A DNA stretch of 64,000 nucleotides from Levilactobacillus fuyuanensis (GTDB taxonomy: Bacteria; Bacillota; Bacilli; Lactobacillales; Lactobacillaceae), in contig NZ_RHNZ01000005.1 of assembly GCF_003946395.1 (NCBI RefSeq), forward strand, positions 62,001 to 126,000. The letters are read 5' to 3'. The position numbers and the translations under genes are program-made. Positions 51,795-61,647 of this stretch are shown one piece after another. Below the pieces are notes generated by a model. It worked only from the letters and a program-made list of their open reading frames with translations. It did not search any database and was not told where the DNA came from. Each line of letters begins with the position of its first letter. Within the stretch, counting starts at the first letter, position 1.

Positions 51795-53174
51795 ATGGAT
51801 AAGACAGTAACTAGCAAACCGCGCAGAAATCTTGGGCAATTATTAGTGGTAAGTTCCCTGATTTTTGGGATGTTCTTTGGTTCCGGCAACTTAATCTTCC
51901 CTGTACATCTGGGGCAAATGGCAGGGGGCCACTGGTTCACCGCAGCTCTCGGGTTCGCCATCTCCGGGTCATTATTCCCGTTATTGGCAATTCTGGCGGT
52001 CGTGGTCACCAAGAGTGACGGCCTCTACGATCTGGCCAAGCCGGTAGGTCGACACTACGCCGCGCTGTTCCTGGTCTTGGTTCACCTGACCATCGGCCCC
52101 TTCTTCGGGACACCCCGGACGGCCGCCACGGCGTATGAAATGGCGTTACAACCATTCTTGCCTAAACGATTCGACACGGTAGGAATGTTAGTTTTCACCG
52201 GATTATTCTTCGGCGCGGCTTACTTGCTGGCAACGCATCAAAATAATCTGGTCAAGGTTGTCGGTAAGTATTTGAACGCCGGATTCTTGGCGATGTTGGC
52301 CGTCATCTTCGTTGTGGCGTTCATCGATCCGATGGGTGGCTTGGATCATGCGGCCACGACGGCTTACCAGAGTAACGCGACGATCAGTGGGTTCCTGGAA
52401 GGCTACAACACGGTGGATGCTGTGGCATTGTTAGCTTTGAGTGTCACGTTTGTCCACGCCGTCCGCGGTTTAGGATACCACGATCGCGAGCTGACTAAAC
52501 TGACGGCAAAGGCCGGGACACTGAGTATCGTCTTGGAAATCCTGATCTACTTTGGACTGGTTTTGCTGGGAGCGTTCAGTTTGAGTAAATTGACGTTGTC
52601 CGCCAACGGTGCGGTGGCCCTCTCACAAATTGTCGGTCACTACTTCACGCGATTTGGGACGGCCTTCCTGGGTGTTCTAGTCACGTTAGGGGTCTTCACC
52701 ACGGCACTGGGTTTGGTTACGTCCTTTGCCCAAGACTTCCATAAATTATTCCCCAAGGTCAGCTACCTCAACTGGTTGCGGGTGACCACGTTTGTTTCCT
52801 TCTTGGTCGCTAATGCGGGGTTGAACACCATCATTGCCTGGTCGTTGCCCGTATTGATGCTGTTATACCCACTGTCCTTGGCCTTGATCTTAGCCTCATT
52901 GACCGTTGCCAAGCGGCCATACGCCGGAATTGTCTACAAGTTGACGATTGCCTTTACGGTAGTGCCAGCGGTCTTGGATATGTTGGCAAATTCACCACAG
53001 GTGGTCACCAGCTTTGGTCCGGTCGCCAGTGTCCTGAGCTTCTATCATCAGGTTGTCCCATTTGCCAGTCTGGGACTCGGCTGGTTGGTGCCAACATTCG
53101 TGGGCTTCGTTCTGGGTATCGTCTGGGGTCATCTTCGCTGGGCGAACGAACAGTCTACGGTGGTTGAAAAGTAG
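51795..53174 (+). CDS. brnQ: Branched-chain amino acid carrier BrnQ, copy 2
   Basis: 459 aa, LIVCS family, about twelve helices, beginning like copy 1 with QLLVVSSLIFGMFFGSGNLIFPVHLGQ. Differences cluster in loops and the two ends. GGAGG lies seven bases before the ATG. Its leader reads an isoleucine codon, so it probably responds to isoleucine shortage while copy 1 responds to valine. Terminated at 53196-53230. Confidence 0.92.
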   Translation: MDKTVTSKPRRNLGQLLVVSSLIFGMFFGSGNLIFPVHLGQMAGGHWFTAALGFAISGSLFPLLAILAVVVTKSDGLYDLAKPVGRHYAALFLVLVHLTIGPFFGTPRTAATAYEMALQPFLPKRFDTVGMLVFTGLFFGAAYLLATHQNNLVKVVGKYLNAGFLAMLAVIFVVAFIDPMGGLDHAATTAYQSNATISGFLEGYNTVDAVALLALSVTFVHAVRGLGYHDRELTKLTAKAGTLSIVLEILIYFGLVLLGAFSLSKLTLSANGAVALSQIVGHYFTRFGTAFLGVLVTLGVFTTALGLVTSFAQDFHKLFPKVSYLNWLRVTTFVSFLVANAGLNTIIAWSLPVLMLLYPLSLALILASLTVAKRPYAGIVYKLTIAFTVVPAVLDMLANSPQVVTSFGPVASVLSFYHQVVPFASLGLGWLVPTFVGFVLGIVWGHLRWANEQSTVVEK

Positions 53175-53195
53175 TTAATGTAAATGAAGATTTAG

Positions 53196-53230
53196 ACATC
53201 GCACGGATTAATTTCCGGTGCGATGTTTTT
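53196..53230 (+). terminator. Terminator after brnQ copy 2
   Basis: Stem ACATCGCAC/GGTGCGATGT followed by TTTT. Confidence 0.8.
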
Positions 53231-53379
53231 AGTTTTCCTAAAGGCTGCGAAAAAAGTGAGACAATTTTGGGGGATTTTACATTAGTAGTAAGTGTAGAGG
53301 TAATTTTGGAGCGGTTCGATATTTGCTGAAAGCGAGTCATGGTATACTTTTACCAGAATAGTGTAGAGGTGGGAGAAAT

Positions 53380-53712
53380 ATGGGAGCTTCAGATTCAAAT
53401 TGGAACTTTTCTGGTGTTATGCAGGAACTACGCGATTTACGGGACCAGCGTGGATGGCGCAAGTATCATACATTACCAGCTTTGGCCCGCGCGTTGTCGG
53501 TTGAAGCTGCAGAGGTTAATGAGATATTCCTATGGCAAAATGACCAAAGTGAACTATCTTCCAAAAAACAGGCTGATTTGAAGATGGAGCTAGCGGACAC
53601 GCTCACTTACCTGTACTACATGTGCGATCAACTAGGGGTTGATCCTAATGAATTGGTTCATGAAAAGTTGAAAGTTAATCAAAATCGTCATTGGTCGTTT
53701 GATCAGAAATAG
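53380..53712 (+). CDS. MazG-like nucleotide pyrophosphohydrolase
   Basis: 110 aa, all-alpha NTP-PPase of the iMazG/RS21-C6 type. The metal-binding pattern ExxE...ExxD is seen as VEAAEVNEIF and LKMELADTLTYLYY. Such enzymes hydrolyse (d)NTPs to monophosphates and PPi. GGGAGAA precedes the ATG. It ends 14 bases before the GIY-YIG-DUF2075 gene, so the two form an operon. AT-rich for this chromosome, which suggests transfer. Confidence 0.87.
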   Translation: MGASDSNWNFSGVMQELRDLRDQRGWRKYHTLPALARALSVEAAEVNEIFLWQNDQSELSSKKQADLKMELADTLTYLYYMCDQLGVDPNELVHEKLKVNQNRHWSFDQK

Positions 53713-53726
53713 GGGAGGTGATAGTA

Positions 53727-55451
53727 ATGGCAAAGCTTCCGCAACCCGTTATTCAGGAAGTTGATTTTAGTAAGGACGGTTTAGTCACTATTAGGCAGAA
53801 ATCACAGGGAAATCAAGCGGAGCTATTACTTGAATTTCCGACCGTTTATCTGGTCTATGACGAAACTAAACCGGCTGCATATGACGTTTACGTTGGTGAA
53901 ACGAATAATATTGAGCAGCGGACACAGCAGCACCTTCTTGATGATGTTCATCGCCGGCAGGATTGGAAATATCTGGCTGATAGTCGAAGCTCAAAGTTAT
54001 TGGTTATTGGACATGAACACTTTAATAAATCGCTGACGTTAGATATTGAAAATAAAATGATGTTGTACATGTCGGGCGTTGCTAGTGTTAAACGCTTAAA
54101 TAATCGTCGTGAAAATCAACAAAATAAGTATTATACGGCTGATGAAAGAGATACTATTTTTTCTAAGATTTGGCGAAAACTCAATCAATTTGATCAAAAT
54201 CTATTTCCAGTAGAGTCGGTTATTCAGGACTCAGCATTATTCAAGGCGTCTCCATTTCATGCATTGACGACCGAACAGGAACATGCACGCGAGCTTATCT
54301 TGCGACGCATCGAGGCGGTATTGCGATCAAACAAGGGCCATCAATTAATTCTAGTTGAAGGTGAGGCGGGTTCCGGAAAGACGGTGTTGTTAAGCACACT
54401 ATTCTATCAACTTTGGCAGTTAGGCCAGGATAAAAATTACTCGGATTTCAGTGTTAGTCAAAATTACTTATTAGTAAATCATGATGAGCAAGTTAAGGTT
54501 TATGACAACATTGCCCGGAAGCTGGGGATGGACACGACTCATGTTAGTAAACCAACGCGTTTTATTAACCAACATAGTGCTGAGGCACCTGCGGATATCG
54601 TTCTCGTGGATGAGGCGCATCTCTTATGGACTCAGGGGAAGCAGTCCTATCGCGGGAAAAATCAACTCAAAGATATTATAGATCGTGCAAAATTGACGGT
54701 GGCGGTATTTGATCCTAAGCAAATTTTAAAAACAGAAGAGTATTTGACCAGTAACGAAATTAAAGCTTTGGAAGCGAAGGTTGGTCAACAGGGGAATTTG
54801 ATTAAATTTAAGACCCAAATGCGAATGAATGCTAGCGAGGCAACGACGATGTGGCTTCGTGAACTGATAGATCGACGAGTCGTTTCTAAGATTCCAAAGG
54901 ATGACAACTATGATCTGCGCATATTCGATGATCCAGTAGAGATGTATGAAGCAATTAAACGTAAGTCAACCGATGAACAATCAGGATTATCGCGTGTGCT
55001 AGCAACGTTTGATTGGCCATACAAGAGTGGTAGTCAGGAAGTTGATTACGTGACGGTTGGCAATCTTTCGTTACCCTGGAATTTACAGTTGCCACTAGCA
55101 CCAGAACAACGGGGGCAAGGAAAAAAGCTAGCGTGGGCAGAGCAGAATCAGACAATTGGTGAAGTTGGATCAACGTACACCATTCAAGGATTTGATTTGA
55201 ATTATAGTGGGGTTATCATTGGCCCTTCGGTAAAATATCGTGATGGTAAGATTATTTATGATCCCAAGCTAAGTTCAAATAAGCGTGCCACGGAAAGACG
55301 GACGTTGTCGAGTGGTGAGAAGAACTTTGTTTACGAAGATTTGTTGCCGAATGAATTGAATGTTCTGTTGACACGTGGCGTCAATGGCTTGTACATTTAT
55401 GCGGTAGATGATGAGCTTAGGTCGGTACTGCTGGCAGCTGCTGGCAAATGA
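53727..55451 (+). CDS. GIY-YIG nuclease fused to a DUF2075 helicase-like ATPase
   Basis: 574 aa. Residues about 35-135 form a GIY-YIG domain (VYLVYDETK...YDVYVGETNNIEQRTQQHL, then a conserved Glu region LDIENKMML). From about 190 follows the DUF2075 superfamily-1-like ATPase: Walker A EGEAGSGKTVLL, Walker B IVLVDEAHLLW, motif III-like VAVFDPKQIL, and late motifs TYTIQGFDLNYSGVIIG and NVLLTRGVNGLYIYA. Predicted to move on and cut DNA or RNA. ATG at 53727 has GGAGG eight bases upstream. Together with the MazG-like gene it resembles a compact defence module; this is inference. Confidence 0.88.
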   Translation: MAKLPQPVIQEVDFSKDGLVTIRQKSQGNQAELLLEFPTVYLVYDETKPAAYDVYVGETNNIEQRTQQHLLDDVHRRQDWKYLADSRSSKLLVIGHEHFNKSLTLDIENKMMLYMSGVASVKRLNNRRENQQNKYYTADERDTIFSKIWRKLNQFDQNLFPVESVIQDSALFKASPFHALTTEQEHARELILRRIEAVLRSNKGHQLILVEGEAGSGKTVLLSTLFYQLWQLGQDKNYSDFSVSQNYLLVNHDEQVKVYDNIARKLGMDTTHVSKPTRFINQHSAEAPADIVLVDEAHLLWTQGKQSYRGKNQLKDIIDRAKLTVAVFDPKQILKTEEYLTSNEIKALEAKVGQQGNLIKFKTQMRMNASEATTMWLRELIDRRVVSKIPKDDNYDLRIFDDPVEMYEAIKRKSTDEQSGLSRVLATFDWPYKSGSQEVDYVTVGNLSLPWNLQLPLAPEQRGQGKKLAWAEQNQTIGEVGSTYTIQGFDLNYSGVIIGPSVKYRDGKIIYDPKLSSNKRATERRTLSSGEKNFVYEDLLPNELNVLLTRGVNGLYIYAVDDELRSVLLAAAGK

Positions 55452-55542
55452 GCAGTTATGGAAATATAAAAATTGCAGTGAAGTTAACTGAGCTCCGAAG
55501 TGTTGTAAATAATATTTGATGACTTTAAGGGAGGTTTCACCC

Positions 55543-55956
55543 ATGCCCCAACTCTATTTTCTCTGTACCGGAAACTCGTGTCGAAGTCAAATGGCAGAAG
55601 GGTTTGCCCGTCAAATGGCCCCGCAAGATTGGCGAATCGCCAGTGCCGGTGTCGAACGGCACGGGTTAAATCCGCTAGCCGTCAAAGTTATGGCGGAACG
55701 GGGTGTCGACATCAGCCAGCACCAGTCCAAACTGATCGATAATGATTATCTACAGCACAGCGACGTGGTGGTGACGCTGTGTGGGGATGCCCGCGACAAG
55801 TGTCCAATGACACCGCCGACAGTCGCCAAGCGCCACTGGCCACTACCGGATCCCGCCCAAGTGACTGGCAGTGATGAGGAAGTTCTTGCTGTTTTCCGGC
55901 AGGTTCGGGATGATATTGAGGGTCGGGTTAAAGACTTGATTCAGACGCTAAGCTAG
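55543..55956 (+). CDS. arsC: Arsenate reductase, low-molecular-weight phosphatase type
   Basis: 137 aa. P-loop C8-TGNSC-R14 (CX5R) and the redox pair Cys80/Cys87 in LCGDARDKCP match the thioredoxin-coupled ArsC of Gram-positive bacteria; DP in WPLPDPAQ gives the acid. It reduces arsenate to arsenite. No arsB, acr3 or arsR lies nearby, so arsenite export would need a gene elsewhere. ATG at 55543 has GGGAGG eight bases upstream. Confidence 0.9.
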   Translation: MPQLYFLCTGNSCRSQMAEGFARQMAPQDWRIASAGVERHGLNPLAVKVMAERGVDISQHQSKLIDNDYLQHSDVVVTLCGDARDKCPMTPPTVAKRHWPLPDPAQVTGSDEEVLAVFRQVRDDIEGRVKDLIQTLS

Positions 55957-56012
55957 GTCAATCGTTGCTGCTAAAGTAATTGTGAAAGTAATTATGAAAT
56001 TGAGCTATTGCG

Positions 56013-56051
56013 TCGTGGTTAGGTGTGCGAGAAGGCCTGACCACGATTTTT
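56013..56051 (+). terminator. Terminator after arsC
   Basis: Stem TCGTGGTTAGG/CCTGACCACGA followed by TTTTTAT. Confidence 0.8.
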
Positions 56052-56167
56052 ATGTTTAAGGTGGAGATACTCCCCCCAGTAACCTAATCACGGCACTAAT
56101 CAGAAAAAATATGAACAAATTAGCAACAAACAGTTGATATTTCACAAGGTGTGGGCGATACTGGGGT

Positions 56168-56272
56168 TAGTTGGTTCACTGAACCATGATGCTAGTTTCT
56201 GTTATCGCTTCCAATCGAATTATCAATGAGTCAGCTAGATATCACGGTTAGTTGGTATTATTGCTGCACTAA
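56168..56272 (+). promoter_or_regulatory. Probable XylR operators upstream of xylR
   Basis: GTTAGTTGGT occurs twice. The first copy extends into the perfect palindrome TGGTTCACTGAACCA (56172-56186); the second (near 56246) is followed by CACTAAC. They share the GTTGGTT core with sites at xylA and xylT, so XylR probably represses itself. Confidence 0.55.
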
Positions 56273-56321
56273 CAGTAACGACTTGAGAAGTGGTGCAAGA
56301 ACGACCTAAGGAGGGATTTGG

Positions 56322-57521
56322 ATGGTTCGTCGTAGTATGAATCGTAATCAGTTGCATGATCAGAACTTGAAGTTCGTTCTGCAGCAGATTTTTAATAACC
56401 ATCCCACCTCGCGGATCGAGATTTCTCACCAGCTTCACCTAAATAAGTCAACGGTCTCATCGCTGTACAACACTCTGATGGCCGAAGGTTACTTGACGGA
56501 ATTAGGCCTGGGGGAGGCTTCCACTGCGGGTGGGCGCAAGCCGACGTTAGTTGAGATCAACCAGAACTATGGGTACACGTTGACGTTTGATTTGGGATAC
56601 CGGCACTTGCATGCGCTGGCAACACGGTTAGACGGTCACGTTTGGCAGTACGATCGGATTGAAACCAAGGATCAGTCGATTCATGAAATGGTCGCCCGCA
56701 TTCAGCAATACATTGCGGATACGCAGGCCGCCGATACCAGCAGTAATGGCTTGCTGGGTATCTGCTTCTCCATTCACGGGATCGTGATGAATAATAAAGT
56801 GGTCACGTCACCCTTCATTAAAATGGATGGCGTTGATTTGGAACAGGTCTTTACGGACGCTTACCAGGTACCCGTTGTTTTGGAAAACGAAGCCAACCTG
56901 TCCGCCGTCTACGAACGTGACTTTAACGGTGCTCGGAACCTGAACAGTGCCGTCACCATCAGTATCCACCGTGGGATTGGGGCCGGGGTCATCTTGCACC
57001 GGGACCTCTTCCGTGGGGAACACGGGGATGCCGGTGAAATTGGACGGACGGTTGCCAGTCTGCAATTTGACGATGCCGGTAACGCCCGGCCAATTCACGC
57101 CGAAGATATCTGTTCGGAAGACGCCATCATTCAGCAGGTCGAGGAACGCAAGGGTTTGAGCAATCTTGACCGGGACGACATTGTCCGCCTGTACAAAGAT
57201 GGCGATGCGGAAACGACGCGGATCTTGAAGACCTTTGTGACCGGGATTGCCGGGTTGATCTACAACACGATGCGGACTCTGGATCCCGATGCCTTCTTTC
57301 TCAACTCACCGTTAGTTGAGGAGTTGCCAGGTATTCTGGACGACATCCGGATTGCTTACCGGAAATTGTCCGAGAACGATGACCGAGGGATTGAGCTGAC
57401 CAACAACGCACGTTTGGCCACGGTCCTAGGTGGGTGTTCTTTGATTACCCACCGCGTGCTGAACCTGAACGGGTACGAGTTGAACTTTACGCGGCCGAAA
57501 GCCAAAGATACCGAAATCTAA
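56322..57521 (+). CDS. xylR: Xylose-responsive ROK-family repressor XylR
   Basis: 399 aa. N-terminal winged helix (TSRIEISHQLHLNKSTVSSLYNTLMAEGYL, about residues 28-58) and ROK sugar-binding domain with TFDLGYRHLHALATRLDG, VVLENEANLSAVYERDFNG, IGAGVILHRDLFRGEHGDAGEIG. The zinc-binding CxCxxxGC cluster of typical ROK proteins is reduced, as in known XylR proteins. It represses xylA, xylB and xylT in the absence of xylose. AAGGAGGG precedes the ATG. Confidence 0.92.
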   Translation: MVRRSMNRNQLHDQNLKFVLQQIFNNHPTSRIEISHQLHLNKSTVSSLYNTLMAEGYLTELGLGEASTAGGRKPTLVEINQNYGYTLTFDLGYRHLHALATRLDGHVWQYDRIETKDQSIHEMVARIQQYIADTQAADTSSNGLLGICFSIHGIVMNNKVVTSPFIKMDGVDLEQVFTDAYQVPVVLENEANLSAVYERDFNGARNLNSAVTISIHRGIGAGVILHRDLFRGEHGDAGEIGRTVASLQFDDAGNARPIHAEDICSEDAIIQQVEERKGLSNLDRDDIVRLYKDGDAETTRILKTFVTGIAGLIYNTMRTLDPDAFFLNSPLVEELPGILDDIRIAYRKLSENDDRGIELTNNARLATVLGGCSLITHRVLNLNGYELNFTRPKAKDTEI

Positions 57522-57540
57522 AGTGTAAATAACGTACAGA

Positions 57541-57587
57541 AAAAGCAATGGCTGACACGATGAATTTCGCGCCGACCATTGTTTTTT
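57541..57587. terminator. Terminator between xylR and the surface-protein gene
   Basis: Stem AAAGCAATGG/CCATTGTTTT with T6 on the plus strand and A-rich left side, so it may serve both converging genes. Confidence 0.65.
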
Positions 57588-57601
57588 GAGTTGCTATCAA
57601 A

Positions 57602-59794
57602 TTAATTACGTTTACGGAAACGAGCGGTAATCCCAATGAGACTGGCAAGCAGGAGTCCAAGACCAATCAGTGGGGAGGTGCGGTGCTCACTGGTTTGGGG
57701 AAGAGCTGGTTGGGATTGCTCAGTTAGTGTCATCGGCTTGAGATTTTTAGATGCTGTGGCTGGGCGTTGGGGATGTTTGTTCGTGACTGAAATCGTTGCG
57801 GCACCGTTACCGGGCGTAGGGAGAGCTTGTTGTGGTTTGACCGGTTTGATTGTGTCGGGCTGAGAAGAATCGGTGGGCGTCTCTGACGTTGAAGATGTAT
57901 CACCGCCACCACTAGTGCTGAGTTGATGATACGTAACGGTGATAGTTTGGTCATGATTACCAAATGTACCGGTTGGATTATTTGTGGAAGTCAGCTGATA
58001 GCCCGTAAGTGTGGGGGTCGTGACGTGATAAGACGTACCAGGTTGACCAGTTAGTTTGGCATCGGTTAGTAATTGCCGACCCTGCTCGTCTTGGTAGTGG
58101 ACGGTGACGGTCACGGTGCTGGCTGGGGTCACAGGTGGTGTGACTGGCTTCGTAGTATCTTTCTTGTAGTAAAGGGTAATTGTTTGGGCCTGATCAGTGA
58201 AGGTAATTGTGGTTGAAGTGTTTTTATTGCGTTCGGTATCGTAAGCGTACCCGGGTACCGCCAGTTGGTCCGGTGTTAGGGTGTAGGTATCGCCGGTTAC
58301 TTTCCCTGTGCCAAGGGTCAGATCTGGTTTTATTGACGTAGAATTATCTTGGTCATTGCGATAGTGGATAGTAATGGGGGCTGCTGCGGTTGCGTTTGAA
58401 TAAGGAATGAAGATAATGAATGATCCGCCCGTACTACACCATAAATTGGCACGTAGATAGTATCTGTGATTACCAGGAGTGGGAAGACCCATTGAAAACG
58501 GGTATCCACCATATGTACCGCCAAAGTGATATGTTACCTGAGAAGAGATAGAGTTGAAGGCAATACTACCGCCATCATCACTGAGCTGAAAGCCATCTGA
58601 TGGCTCGCCTGAAAAATAAAGCTGAAATATGCTTTTACCAGAATTAGTACCAAGATGAAATTCTTGAATCATAATTTCTTTTTTTTCGAAACCATCTTCA
58701 ATGGCAAAGGGCATGATAATTTTACTTTTAGAATTTTTAGGCAAATGTATTGGGAGGGCTACAGTAATCGCGTGGGTTGCGAGATTAACAAATTGACGTT
58801 GTGCATAATCGACTATAACTATTTGTTTTCTGATCTTTAACGATGTGATTTGATTGGCATCCAACATGGAAAAGTCAGCAATGCGATTGTTTGTGACATC
58901 AAGAGTCTTGAGATTTTTTAATTGAGCAAGAGGGGTTAAATCATGGATCTTATTTCCTGAGAGATCTAATGTTACTAAATTTTGAAGACAGTTCAATGGA
59001 GAAATATCAATGATATCACCCGAATTGCCAGATCCATTGGGCGAATATTCCAAATTAGTGTAGTCATCTTTTCCCCTCGTGTTGCCATAAGATAAATCTA
59101 AGGTTGTAAGATTGATAGCCCATTCGAGTCCCTTCAATGAGAAGGGGGTCTGTCCATCTACGAATGTCGTACTGCCGACTTTATGTTGTGAGGTCAGAGT
59201 GGTTAGCTTAGTCATGGCTTGGGGTGAGAGATCTGAGACACTTATTCCTAAAGCATCGGCAACCATCTTTTGTAATGTAGTGTTGGGCATCCATTCACTT
59301 ATTGATTGACTTGGTGCGACCTGAACCTGGGGGTTAGGAGCAACCGGAGTTACAGGAGCAGGTGATGTTGCGGGGGGCGTGGACACTACTGGCTGTGGCT
59401 TTTCTGGTGTGGGTGATGCCAAGGAGGAGCGGCCGGTTGGCTTAGATGGTGGTAACGCCATAGTCGCCGTATGTACAGAACTAGATTTTTTTGGAGCTTC
59501 TTCAGAAGGTAGTTCTAAGTTGTCGCGATTATTAGTGTCCGTTGATGGTTCTTTAGGTGCTGCATCTTCAGGGATTTCAAGTTTATCAGGTTTGTGAGGC
59601 GTTGTGGGTGATTGTGATGTTTTGGGCGTATTTATTTCTCCGGTTGCGACTGGAGAATCGGCCGTTGTATCCGCATATACCACTGGATTGCTTAGCGTAA
59701 AGAGGACACCTGCCGAGATGAGACTGACAAAAATCCAATTCTTTCCGACTTTATACACTAACGAATTTTCCGATTTCTTATCGAGAGTAACCAT
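57602..59794 (-). CDS. Cell-wall-anchored LRR/MucBP surface protein
   Basis: 730 aa. KxYKxGKxW-type signal peptide (VYKVGKNWIF..., cut near VVYAD), Pro/Thr/Ser-rich stalk (about 40-170), leucine-rich repeats at about 205-330 (NLTTLDLSYGN, NLVTLDLSGNKIHDLTPLAQLKNLKTLDVTNNRI), a beta-rich region, two MucBP-like modules (ITIHYRNDQDN...; VTVHYQDEQGRQLL...) and a C-terminal LPQTSE sorting signal, helix and basic tail. Probable adhesin binding mucin or other host or plant surfaces. ATG at 59794 has AAGGAGG five bases upstream. It sits between xylR and xylA, opposite to them, and has no obvious link to xylose use. Confidence 0.88.
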   Translation of the reverse strand: MVTLDKKSENSLVYKVGKNWIFVSLISAGVLFTLSNPVVYADTTADSPVATGEINTPKTSQSPTTPHKPDKLEIPEDAAPKEPSTDTNNRDNLELPSEEAPKKSSSVHTATMALPPSKPTGRSSLASPTPEKPQPVVSTPPATSPAPVTPVAPNPQVQVAPSQSISEWMPNTTLQKMVADALGISVSDLSPQAMTKLTTLTSQHKVGSTTFVDGQTPFSLKGLEWAINLTTLDLSYGNTRGKDDYTNLEYSPNGSGNSGDIIDISPLNCLQNLVTLDLSGNKIHDLTPLAQLKNLKTLDVTNNRIADFSMLDANQITSLKIRKQIVIVDYAQRQFVNLATHAITVALPIHLPKNSKSKIIMPFAIEDGFEKKEIMIQEFHLGTNSGKSIFQLYFSGEPSDGFQLSDDGGSIAFNSISSQVTYHFGGTYGGYPFSMGLPTPGNHRYYLRANLWCSTGGSFIIFIPYSNATAAAPITIHYRNDQDNSTSIKPDLTLGTGKVTGDTYTLTPDQLAVPGYAYDTERNKNTSTTITFTDQAQTITLYYKKDTTKPVTPPVTPASTVTVTVHYQDEQGRQLLTDAKLTGQPGTSYHVTTPTLTGYQLTSTNNPTGTFGNHDQTITVTYHQLSTSGGGDTSSTSETPTDSSQPDTIKPVKPQQALPTPGNGAATISVTNKHPQRPATASKNLKPMTLTEQSQPALPQTSEHRTSPLIGLGLLLASLIGITARFRKRN

Positions 59795-60138
59795 AATTTC
59801 CTCCTTGATTTTTATCATCTACCTGTGTACGCCATTATTATAGCGTGTTTGCAACGGACAACCTATAATATACGTGAAAAAGTTTATCATAAAAACTTTT
59901 GTACATATGTCTTAATAAAATGACCTTGATTTCATGAGTACAAGCTACTGTTTGACGTTTCTTCATCGAAGATTGCTCTGACCACGAATCCATCAGGCTA
60001 AAAAAACGCAACAGATTTTCCAATACTATATAAAGGAAAAGGAACAAATCCGACCGAATCACTACGCCCCGTAAGCATCTCCTGAAATGCCGATCTACCG
60101 CCTTTAGAAATCGCTACCAATTTTTTAAATCTTTTTTT

Positions 60139-60206
60139 CGAAAACGCTTGCATTAACACAGAAACCTTGTATAATTGAATTTGTAAGTTGGTTGTCGCAA
60201 CGAACT
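60139..60206 (+). promoter_or_regulatory. xylA promoter with cre box and XylR operator
   Basis: cre-like CGAAAACGCTTGCA (60139-60152) overlaps -35 TTGCAT (60148-60153); 16-base spacer; TATAAT (60170-60175). The palindrome AGTTGGTTGTCGCAACGAACT (60186-60206) follows the start point, a good place for a repressor. The cre overlap indicates CcpA repression by preferred sugars. Apart from this, 59795-60138 holds no gene. Confidence 0.8.
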
Positions 60207-60229
60207 AACTAGGAGGGTTTTTATAAATT

Positions 60230-61579
60230 ATGGCAGAAGAATATTGGAAAGGTATCGACAAGATTCAATACGTCGGTCATTCAGATAAAAAATCAGGTTT
60301 AGGCTTTCAGTACTACAATCCAGATGAAGTTATTGGTGGTAAGAAGATGCGCGATTGGTTACGGTTTGCCGTAGCTTACTGGCACACTTTCGATCAACGC
60401 TTAGTTGACCCATTCGGTGACGGTACTGCTCAACGTCCTTACGACAAGTACACTGATCCTATGGACTTGGCTTTAGCCAAGGTTGATGCTGCATTCGAAT
60501 TTTACGACAAATTGGGTGTAGATTACCTTTGCTTCCACGATCGTGACTTAGCTCCAGAAGGCGACACGTTACGTGAAACTAACGCCAACTTGGACAAAGT
60601 TGTTGACAAGATCGTTGAATACCAAAAGACGAGTGGCATGAAGGTTCTGTGGAACACTTCAAACATGTTCACGAACGCTCGGTTCGTTGAAGGTGCCGCA
60701 ACCTCACCATACGCTGACGTTTATGCTTACTGTGCCGCACAATTGAAGCACAGTTTGGAAATTGGTAAGCGTGTCGGCTCTGAAAACTATGTCTTCTGGG
60801 GTGGCCGTGAAGGTTACGAATCACTCTGGAACACTAACATGAAGGAAGAACAAGAACATGCAGCTAAGTTCTTCCACATGGCTAAAGACTACGCTAACGA
60901 AATTGGTTTCGATGCACAAATGTTGCTCGAACCAAAGCCAAAGGAACCAACGACTCACCAATACGACTTCGATGCCGCAACCACTATCGCATTCATGAAG
61001 GAATACGATTTGGACAAAGACTTCAAGTTGAACTTGGAAGGTAACCATGCTAACTTGGCTGGCCACACTTACCAACACGAAATCCGTGTTGCTCGTGAAG
61101 CAGGCTTGTTAGGTTCATTGGATGCTAACCAAGGTGACAAGTTGATCGGCTGGGATATTGATGAATACCCATCTAACTTGTACGAAACGACTGCTGCTAT
61201 GTCAGAAGTTGTTGACAACGGGAGTATCGGCCCTCGCGGTGGTTTGAACTTCGATGCTAAGCCTCGTCGTTCATCATTCGCCCCAGAAGACCTCTTCTAC
61301 GGCCACATTGTAGGTATGGATAGCTTTGCTGCCGGCTTACGTGTTGCTGTTGCTATGAAGGAAGACGGCTTCTTGGACAACTTACGTAAGAACCGTTACA
61401 GCTCTTACGAATCAGGTATCGGTGCTGATATCGAAAGCGGCAAGGCTGACTTCAAGTCCCTTGAAAAGTACGCTATCGACATGCCACAATCACAATTGAT
61501 TGCTGCTACGCACTCAGATCACTTGGAAGAAGTCAAGGATACAATCAACCATTACATCATTGACACTTTGAGCAAGTAA
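60230..61579 (+). CDS. xylA: Xylose isomerase
   Basis: 449 aa, class II xylose isomerase length. Converts D-xylose to D-xylulose with two divalent metals. Catalytic His in [13 protein letters not shown]; metal and substrate ligands in [33 protein letters not shown] and [17 protein letters not shown] lies upstream of the ATG with a 12-base gap. Codon use is strongly biased to favoured codons (GAC, AAC, AAG, TTG), as expected for a highly expressed gene. A terminator at 61611 separates it from xylB. Confidence 0.97.
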   Translation: MAEEYWKGIDKIQYVGHSDKKSGLGFQYYNPDEVIGGKKMRDWLRFAVAYWHTFDQRLVDPFGDGTAQRPYDKYTDPMDLALAKVDAAFEFYDKLGVDYLCFHDRDLAPEGDTLRETNANLDKVVDKIVEYQKTSGMKVLWNTSNMFTNARFVEGAATSPYADVYAYCAAQLKHSLEIGKRVGSENYVFWGGREGYESLWNTNMKEEQEHAAKFFHMAKDYANEIGFDAQMLLEPKPKEPTTHQYDFDAATTIAFMKEYDLDKDFKLNLEGNHANLAGHTYQHEIRVAREAGLLGSLDANQGDKLIGWDIDEYPSNLYETTAAMSEVVDNGSIGPRGGLNFDAKPRRSSFAPEDLFYGHIVGMDSFAAGLRVAVAMKEDGFLDNLRKNRYSSYESGIGADIESGKADFKSLEKYAIDMPQSQLIAATHSDHLEEVKDTINHYIIDTLSK

Positions 61580-61610
61580 TCTCGCGTTCTGCGAAATAAA
61601 ATATCAATAG

Positions 61611-61646
61611 AATGGCGGACGGACGGTGTGTTCGTCCGCCATTTTT
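61611..61646 (+). terminator. Terminator after xylA
   Basis: Ten-base stem AATGGCGGAC/GTCCGCCATT followed by TTTTAT. Confidence 0.85.
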
Positions 61647-61647
61647 A

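Noticed and set aside
59901-59920. CATATGTCTTAATA near the surface-protein promoter, the same 14 bases as at island promoter P2
   Set aside because: Matches of 14 bases are expected by chance in 64 kb. There is no extended -10 at the right distance and the palindrome is not kept.
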